Of a stretch of DNA of 8,507 bases, positions 4,125 to 8,507 are shown in pieces; position 1 is the stretch's first letter, and every line of letters starts with the position of its first letter. Below the pieces are notes generated by a model. It did not search any database and was not told the origin of the DNA. It worked only from the letters and a program-made list of their open reading frames with translations. Source of the stretch: an uncultured Acholeplasmataceae bacterium (GTDB taxonomy: Bacteria > Bacillota_I > Bacilli_A > Acholeplasmatales > Acholeplasmataceae); contig CALISC010000014.1 in assembly GCA_938041945.1 (NCBI GenBank), positions 1 through 8,507 on the forward strand, written 5' to 3'. Both the position numbers and the translations under genes were made by a program.

Positions 4125-5163
4125 TTTTATGCTCGTGTTTTTTCAAAACCTCTGACCTTAACTGCCCGCAGGCTGCATTAATGTCGTGTCCTTGTTCTTT
4201 TCTTAAAATTGCGTCCATGTCTGCATTTTTAAGAACATTAAAGAAGGCTTTTTGACGCTCTGGCGTTGAGCGTTTATAAGCAACTTCTTTAACTTCGTTG
4301 TAAGGAATTAAGTTGATATAAACATTTCTAGGTTTAAATAATTTGACCAGTTCTTTAGCACACTCTACAGTGTCTGTAAGTTCATTTATTAAAATATACT
4401 CAATTGTAACTCGGCGATTGGTCTTTGCTAAGTAATAGTCTAAAGCATCTATTAGTTTATCTATAGAAAAAATTGTGTTGATTTTCATAATCTGACTTCT
4501 TAAGTCGTCAAACGGAGCGTGAAAAGAAAGCGCTAAGTTAACTTGCAGATTGTGGTCAGCAAAAGCTTTGATTTTCGGAACTAAACCAGAAGTAGAGACA
4601 GTTATTCTGCGTTGACCAATATTTAAACCTTTTGGATAGTTTAAGATATTAATAAAAGTCATAACATTTGCGAAATTGTCAAAAGGTTCGCCAATTCCCA
4701 TAATTACTACAGAATTTATTTTGCACTGCTTAATTTCTTGAGTTTTCATAACTTGGCCAACAATTTCAGCGGTAGTTAAATCACGTTTTTTCTTAAGTAT
4801 CCCGCTTGCACAAAAACTACAACCAATTGAACATCCAACTTGCGTAGTTACGCAAAGCGAAAGTCCATAGTCGTGATGCATCAAAACACATTCAATTAAA
4901 GCACCATCAGCAAGAGCGTATAGAAACTTTTCAGTGCCATCCTTGGATTTGTTTTGAATTACTAAAGTTGGTAAAGTTATTTCAAAGTTCTCATCCAAAA
5001 AAGCAATGAAGTCTTTTGAGAGATTTCTCATCTCTTGAAAAGACTTTTTTTCTTTTGCATACAGCCAGGTAAAAATCTGTTCTGCTTTAAATTTTTTATA
5101 TCCTCTTTCTACCAGATAATCTGTTAACTGGGCGAAATTGTAGGAATATATTTGTTCCTTCAA
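4102..5163 (-). CDS. rlmN: Dual-specificity 23S rRNA/tRNA adenine-C2 methyltransferase RlmN
   Basis: This radical-SAM enzyme makes 2-methyladenosine at A2503 of 23S rRNA and at position 37 of some tRNAs. The 353 residues show an N-terminal helical domain (about 1-85) and the cluster motif C111-x3-C115-x2-C118. C104 lies seven residues before the cluster and C332 (AACGQL) in the C-terminal part; these match the catalytic cysteine pair of E. coli RlmN. GEP at 158-160 contacts SAM. The start is TTG (5161-5163): an in-frame TGA lies seven codons upstream with no other start between, and GAAGGT lies nine bases upstream. The TTG overlaps the pheT stop as TTGA. The last codons overlap rsgA and encode a tail with two His and two Cys. 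The catalytic cysteine pair separates it from most Cfr-like alternatives only weakly; RlmN is favoured by context and sequence. Confidence 0.95.
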   Translation of the reverse strand: MKEQIYSYNFAQLTDYLVERGYKKFKAEQIFTWLYAKEKKSFQEMRNLSKDFIAFLDENFEITLPTLVIQNKSKDGTEKFLYALADGALIECVLMHHDYGLSLCVTTQVGCSIGCSFCASGILKKKRDLTTAEIVGQVMKTQEIKQCKINSVVIMGIGEPFDNFANVMTFINILNYPKGLNIGQRRITVSTSGLVPKIKAFADHNLQVNLALSFHAPFDDLRSQIMKINTIFSIDKLIDALDYYLAKTNRRVTIEYILINELTDTVECAKELVKLFKPRNVYINLIPYNEVKEVAYKRSTPERQKAFFNVLKNADMDAILRKEQGHDINAACGQLRSEVLKKHEHKNGCACNS

Positions 5164-7490
5164 CGTAGTGTTACCTTCAGCTCAAAAGCCAAACGATTCA
5201 AAATTGACTTAATGGTTTTTTCAATGTCTTGCATCTCAATTTGTTTTTCGGTGTTTTCAAACACTAAGTGAAAAGCATAAGATACAAAGTCTGGAGTTTC
5301 GGGATTTTTAAAGATATCAAATAAGGTAATTTCTTTTAAGGTTTTGCGTGCAGTTTGTTTAATTAAAGAAACTATTTTTTGATAAGAAGTGTCAACACTT
5401 GCAACTAGTGCCAAGTCTCTTTCAACCCTGGGGAAAGCAGAAATGCGTTCGTATTTTGGAGTTTCCTTAGTTAGTTTAAGTAATTCTAAGTTTAAATTAA
5501 AAACGATTGTTTTCTTTTTATTAAACTCAATTTCACCAATATATCCAATAATTTTATCTTGATATAAAATATTTGCTTGTCTGTATGGATGCAAGAACTC
5601 GTAAGTTGAAACTGCGTAACTAGGCGAAATTCCGAAATTATAAAGTATTTTATTTAAAAGAGATTTAACTAAATAAAAGTCAACTTTCTTATTTTCTTCA
5701 ACTAAATTAGAGTACGCAAAACTGCTACTAATAATTGCTGCACAATGTAGTTCTTCTGTGAATCCATTAAAAATTTTGCCAACTTCAAAGATATTGAAAT
5801 TTTCAATTTTACGATTTAAATTATATTGAAAACTTTTTTTAAGTCCAGCAAGTAAGTTAGTGCGCATTACTAAATGATTTTCAGTAATAGGGTTTCTAAC
5901 TTTAACTTTTTCAGAAACTAACGAAAATTCTAAGTCCTCTTTTTCAGAAAGCAGAGTATAGTTAATGTTTTCTAAAAAACCAAGCGGAACTAGCTCTTGT
6001 CTGATTTTTTCAGCAACTTTGAAATTAATGTGTTGGTCAGCCACCCCTAATTGCGTAAGTGGTTTTGGTTTGATTAAGTTCAGACCGGAAACTCTAATGA
6101 CATTGTCAATGGCGTCTAACTCTGTTTCTTTTTCAAAAATGTGTGGTCTTTGAGAAAGGGTGTAAAAATTGTCTTCAAGAGCCTTTCTAGGCGAATATCC
6201 AAGTTTATAAAGAGTTTCAATAACGTCTTTTTCTTTATATGAATGCCCACTGATTTTCTTTAATTTTTTAAAGTTAAACTCAAAAGTATGTTTTGGCGAT
6301 TTAGTAATGCCTGAGCATAATTGGTCAGAAATTTTAGCATCTGCGTATTTCTTAAGAAGTTCAATTAAAAGTAGATATCCCATTTGAAATAACTCAAATG
6401 ACACACCTTTTGAAAAACGATCTGACGCTTCGGTTTTTAAACTTAAACGCTTTTGGGTTTCAAACACAGCAGTGTTTAAAAAAATCGCATTTTCAATAAT
6501 TACATCAGTTGTGTGTTCTGCGATTTTGCTGTCTTCAGAGCCAATAATTCCCGCAAGTGCAATGGTTTTATTGCTGTCTTTAATAACTAAGTCTCCAGCA
6601 TTTAGTTCATATTTGTTGCCATCAAGTGCAGTAAAGGTTTCTGGTTTTAAAAGAGCTTCAACTGAAACTTTATTTCCAACAACACACTTTGCATCAAAAA
6701 TATGGTTAGGAGTACCAAGTAGATACATCACATAATTAGAGATATCCACAATATTGTTTTTAGGTTCAATTCCTTGTTTGATTAACTCAGCTTGAATAAA
6801 CCAAGGCGATGGTTTGACTGATACTTTAGCCTGAGTAAGAGCGTAGGTAGGTGCTAAAGTATTATCAACATTGAATTCATACTGGTTTTTAAAATCAGGT
6901 TTTATACTTTCAGGTGTTTTGAAAATAAAGTTATCACCAGTAACTGCTGAAAGGTCTTTAGCAAATCCATAGTAAGAAAGCAGGTCGCCTCTGTCTGGAG
7001 TCAGCTCTAAGTTATAAACATTGTCAGCAAACATTAAAGCACTAACAGCGCATTCTCCTGGTTTGACAATATTTGAAAACACATAAATACCTTCTTTGTA
7101 TTCACTTGGAACGTTTTTCAGACCAAGTTCATTAAGAGAGCAAATCATACCATTAGACTGAACTCCGCGAACTTTTGCAGCCTTGATTTGAAAATCGCCA
7201 GGAAGTGTTGTACCAACTTTGGCAACAATGACATCTTGGTCTTTAGCAATATTCATAGCGCCACACACTATATCCAGTACTTCAGCGCCAACATCTACTG
7301 TAGTGATGTGTAGGTGATCTGAATCTGGATGTTCTTCACATGTTAAAACATGGCCGCAAACCAAAGTGGGCTGAGCAAGCGAACCAATGATTTGTTCTGC
7401 CTCACAAATATAGCCGTTAATTATTTTGCCTAGGTCTTGGCCTTTTTTGACTTCTATGAATTTACTTAATGTATGTTCAGATATTTTCAT
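5160..7490 (-). CDS. pheT: Phenylalanine--tRNA ligase beta subunit
   Basis: This is the beta subunit of the alpha2-beta2 phenylalanyl-tRNA synthetase; it binds tRNA-Phe and edits Tyr-tRNA-Phe. The 776 residues show the expected order: an N-terminal segment; an EMAP-type tRNA-binding domain (about 40-150, with HPDSDHLHITTVDVG at 54-68); the B3/B4 editing domain (about 205-395); B5 (about 403-476); a catalytic-like core (about 485-675); and a C-terminal FDX-ACB anticodon-binding domain (about 682-775, FPRVERDLAL at 686-695). Editing-pocket positions H263, E333 and T353 in TEAS appear conserved, unlike the degraded PheT editing sites reported from some Mycoplasma. The B5 metal motif looks altered. 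The ATG lies 17 bp after the pheS stop with a weak AGGT site. Its TGA overlaps the rlmN start. Length is normal. Confidence 0.96.
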   Translation of the reverse strand: MKISEHTLSKFIEVKKGQDLGKIINGYICEAEQIIGSLAQPTLVCGHVLTCEEHPDSDHLHITTVDVGAEVLDIVCGAMNIAKDQDVIVAKVGTTLPGDFQIKAAKVRGVQSNGMICSLNELGLKNVPSEYKEGIYVFSNIVKPGECAVSALMFADNVYNLELTPDRGDLLSYYGFAKDLSAVTGDNFIFKTPESIKPDFKNQYEFNVDNTLAPTYALTQAKVSVKPSPWFIQAELIKQGIEPKNNIVDISNYVMYLLGTPNHIFDAKCVVGNKVSVEALLKPETFTALDGNKYELNAGDLVIKDSNKTIALAGIIGSEDSKIAEHTTDVIIENAIFLNTAVFETQKRLSLKTEASDRFSKGVSFELFQMGYLLLIELLKKYADAKISDQLCSGITKSPKHTFEFNFKKLKKISGHSYKEKDVIETLYKLGYSPRKALEDNFYTLSQRPHIFEKETELDAIDNVIRVSGLNLIKPKPLTQLGVADQHINFKVAEKIRQELVPLGFLENINYTLLSEKEDLEFSLVSEKVKVRNPITENHLVMRTNLLAGLKKSFQYNLNRKIENFNIFEVGKIFNGFTEELHCAAIISSSFAYSNLVEENKKVDFYLVKSLLNKILYNFGISPSYAVSTYEFLHPYRQANILYQDKIIGYIGEIEFNKKKTIVFNLNLELLKLTKETPKYERISAFPRVERDLALVASVDTSYQKIVSLIKQTARKTLKEITLFDIFKNPETPDFVSYAFHLVFENTEKQIEMQDIEKTIKSILNRLAFELKVTLR
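5173..5178 (-). promoter_or_regulatory. Ribosome-binding site for the rlmN TTG start
   Basis: GAAGGT on the minus strand, inside the last pheT codons, ends nine bases before the TTG. It is moderate in strength. The 4-bp overlap with the pheT stop codon probably adds reinitiation by ribosomes finishing pheT. Confidence 0.55.
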
Positions 7491-7507
7491 ATGCTTTTAC
7501 CTATCTG

Positions 7508-8507
7508 TTAAAACTGGCGTAGAAAACGCACATCGTTTTGATAAAACTCGCGAATTTCATCAATTTCGTATTTAATCATCGTCAAACGTTCAATACCAAA
7601 GCCAAATGCAAAGCCTTGAATTTTTTCAGGGTCGTAGCCAGCCATTTTTAAAACATTAGGGTGAACCATACCAGCGCCTGCAACTTCAATAAAGCCAACT
7701 GTACCGTTTTTAAAATGGTGAAGCACATCTATTTCTACAGACGGTATGGTAAAAGGAAAGTAAGAAGGACGAATTCTTAGTTCAACTTCTCTTTCAAAAA
7801 CGAAAGCAAGGAAGTCTTTTAAGGTTTGAATTAAATTAGAGAAGTTAACTTTTTTGCCAATTACCAAACCTTCCAGTTGCATAAACTGATGAGAATGCAC
7901 AGCGTCGTCGTCATCTCTGCGGTAGACTTTTCCGGTTGAAATGATTTTAATCGGTTTACCCTGTTTTTCTAGCATGGTTCGCGCTTGAACTGGTGAGGTA
8001 TGTGTACGAAGCAGTTTATCTGCATCAATATAGAAAGTGTCTTTTTCGTTTCTAGCAGGGTGTGATTTTGGAATATTCATCATTTCAAAGTTATAAAGTT
8101 CTGTTTCAATTTCAGGACCTTCTACAATTTCAAAACCATGTGCTAAAAAGTGAGATTTGAAGTTTTCAATAATTGCGTTTAGTGGGTGAACAGCACCACG
8201 CGAAAACTGATGAGTATCTAACTCAATGTCAATTTTTTCGCTAAACTGTTTAGCCAGTTTAGCCTCTTTTTCTAAAAAGGCTTTTTTTGAATTACAAAGT
8301 TCTTGCAACTCAACTTTATAGGCATTAATTAATTGACCGTATTCTTTCTTTTTTTCAGGTTCAACAGACTTAAGAGTTTGCATAATTTGTTGAAACTCAG
8401 ATTCTTTACCAAAGTATTGGCGCCAAATATCTTCAATTTCTGTAGGGTAAGCAACTTGGCTTAATTTTTCTGTTAGTTTTTGTTTTAATTCTTGTAGTTT
8501 AGATCGG
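7508..8507 (-). CDS. pheS: Phenylalanine--tRNA ligase alpha subunit (5' end cut by window)
   Basis: This is the catalytic subunit of PheRS, a class II synthetase that activates phenylalanine and transfers it to tRNA-Phe with PheT. The frame is open from the right edge, giving 332 visible residues. An ATG at 8381-8383 is internal, because the 41 codons before it encode the usual N-terminal coiled coil and a YFGKES segment matching the family's YLGKKG. Perhaps only a few residues are missing. Further on come the HPL of motif 1, HPAR and DTFYID, HTSPVQ, motif 2 (GKVYRRDDDDAVHSHQF, with its Arg), GAGMVHPNVL, GFAFGFGIER of motif 3 and a C-terminal DVRFLRQF. The alanine of GFAFG, which shapes the Phe pocket, is present. 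pheT follows after 17 bp. Any leader such as a T-box lies beyond the edge. Confidence 0.96.
   Translation of the reverse strand, partial: RSKLQELKQKLTEKLSQVAYPTEIEDIWRQYFGKESEFQQIMQTLKSVEPEKKKEYGQLINAYKVELQELCNSKKAFLEKEAKLAKQFSEKIDIELDTHQFSRGAVHPLNAIIENFKSHFLAHGFEIVEGPEIETELYNFEMMNIPKSHPARNEKDTFYIDADKLLRTHTSPVQARTMLEKQGKPIKIISTGKVYRRDDDDAVHSHQFMQLEGLVIGKKVNFSNLIQTLKDFLAFVFEREVELRIRPSYFPFTIPSVEIDVLHHFKNGTVGFIEVAGAGMVHPNVLKMAGYDPEKIQGFAFGFGIERLTMIKYEIDEIREFYQNDVRFLRQF

Noticed and set aside
5965..6153. 62-codon plus-strand frame within pheT
   Set aside because: It is an antisense shadow with no supporting ribosome-binding site or family match.
6472..6735. 87-codon plus-strand frame within pheT, resembling a hydrophobic protein
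   Set aside because: It is the antisense shadow of the conserved PheT editing domain. Hydrophobic stretches are common in frames opposite real genes.
8381..8383. ATG as the true start of pheS
   Set aside because: The 41 upstream codons are open to the edge and encode the family's N-terminal coiled coil, so this Met is internal.
1..8507. Mycoplasma-type code with UGA as Trp
   Set aside because: No in-frame TGA occurs within any conserved gene, the tryptophans checked are TGG, and TGA forms the stop in two stop/start overlaps.

Overview
The window is a compact, low-GC bacterial locus in which every recognisable gene lies on the minus strand. In transcription order, right to left, they are pheS (5' end outside the window), pheT, rlmN, rsgA, rpe, rpsU, gltX and a tRNA-Glu-like gene. 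Protein families, low GC, Gram-positive-type Shine-Dalgarno sites and the rlmN-rsgA-rpe order point to a Firmicutes/Mollicutes-type organism. TGA ends rsgA and pheT exactly at 4-bp stop/start overlaps and does not occur inside any gene, so the standard bacterial code applies. That excludes Mollicutes in which UGA encodes Trp. An Acholeplasma/Izemoplasma-like or RF39-like lineage is a reasonable guess but cannot be proven from this window.

Region by region: 2545-8507 is one tightly packed polycistron (pheS-pheT-rlmN-rsgA-rpe) with a 17-bp gap or overlaps of 4, 23 and 4 bp at the junctions. Its promoter lies beyond the right edge. rpsU (2282-2467) has its own well-formed extended -10 promoter in the short rpe-rpsU gap, starts with TTG, and is followed by a strong hairpin terminator. 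gltX (537-2210) follows. A hairpin overlaps its stop codon and ends 2-3 bases before the tRNA-Glu-like gene (446-521), which is followed by a GC-cored intrinsic terminator. Bases 1-445 hold no protein gene. They carry a second terminator-like hairpin, two perfect 25-bp direct repeats 40 bp apart, a 13-bp inverted repeat with parS-like half-sites arranged inside out, and weaker AT-rich hairpins.

Functionally this is a translation locus: two aminoacyl-tRNA synthetases (PheRS alpha and beta, GluRS), a tRNA, ribosomal protein S21, a 30S maturation GTPase (RsgA) and an rRNA/tRNA methyltransferase (RlmN). The pentose-phosphate enzyme Rpe is carried along in its conserved position beside rsgA. The proteins look ordinary and intact. 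I did not find a new multi-gene system.

The most unusual element is the tRNA. It clearly resembles tRNA-Glu but has anticodon CTC, C at position 33 where U is nearly universal, an A11-U24 pair where Y11-R24 is the rule, and a 5-nt variable loop. It also sits directly behind the gene for its presumed synthetase. The patterned non-coding stretch at 1-445 is the second place worth examining.
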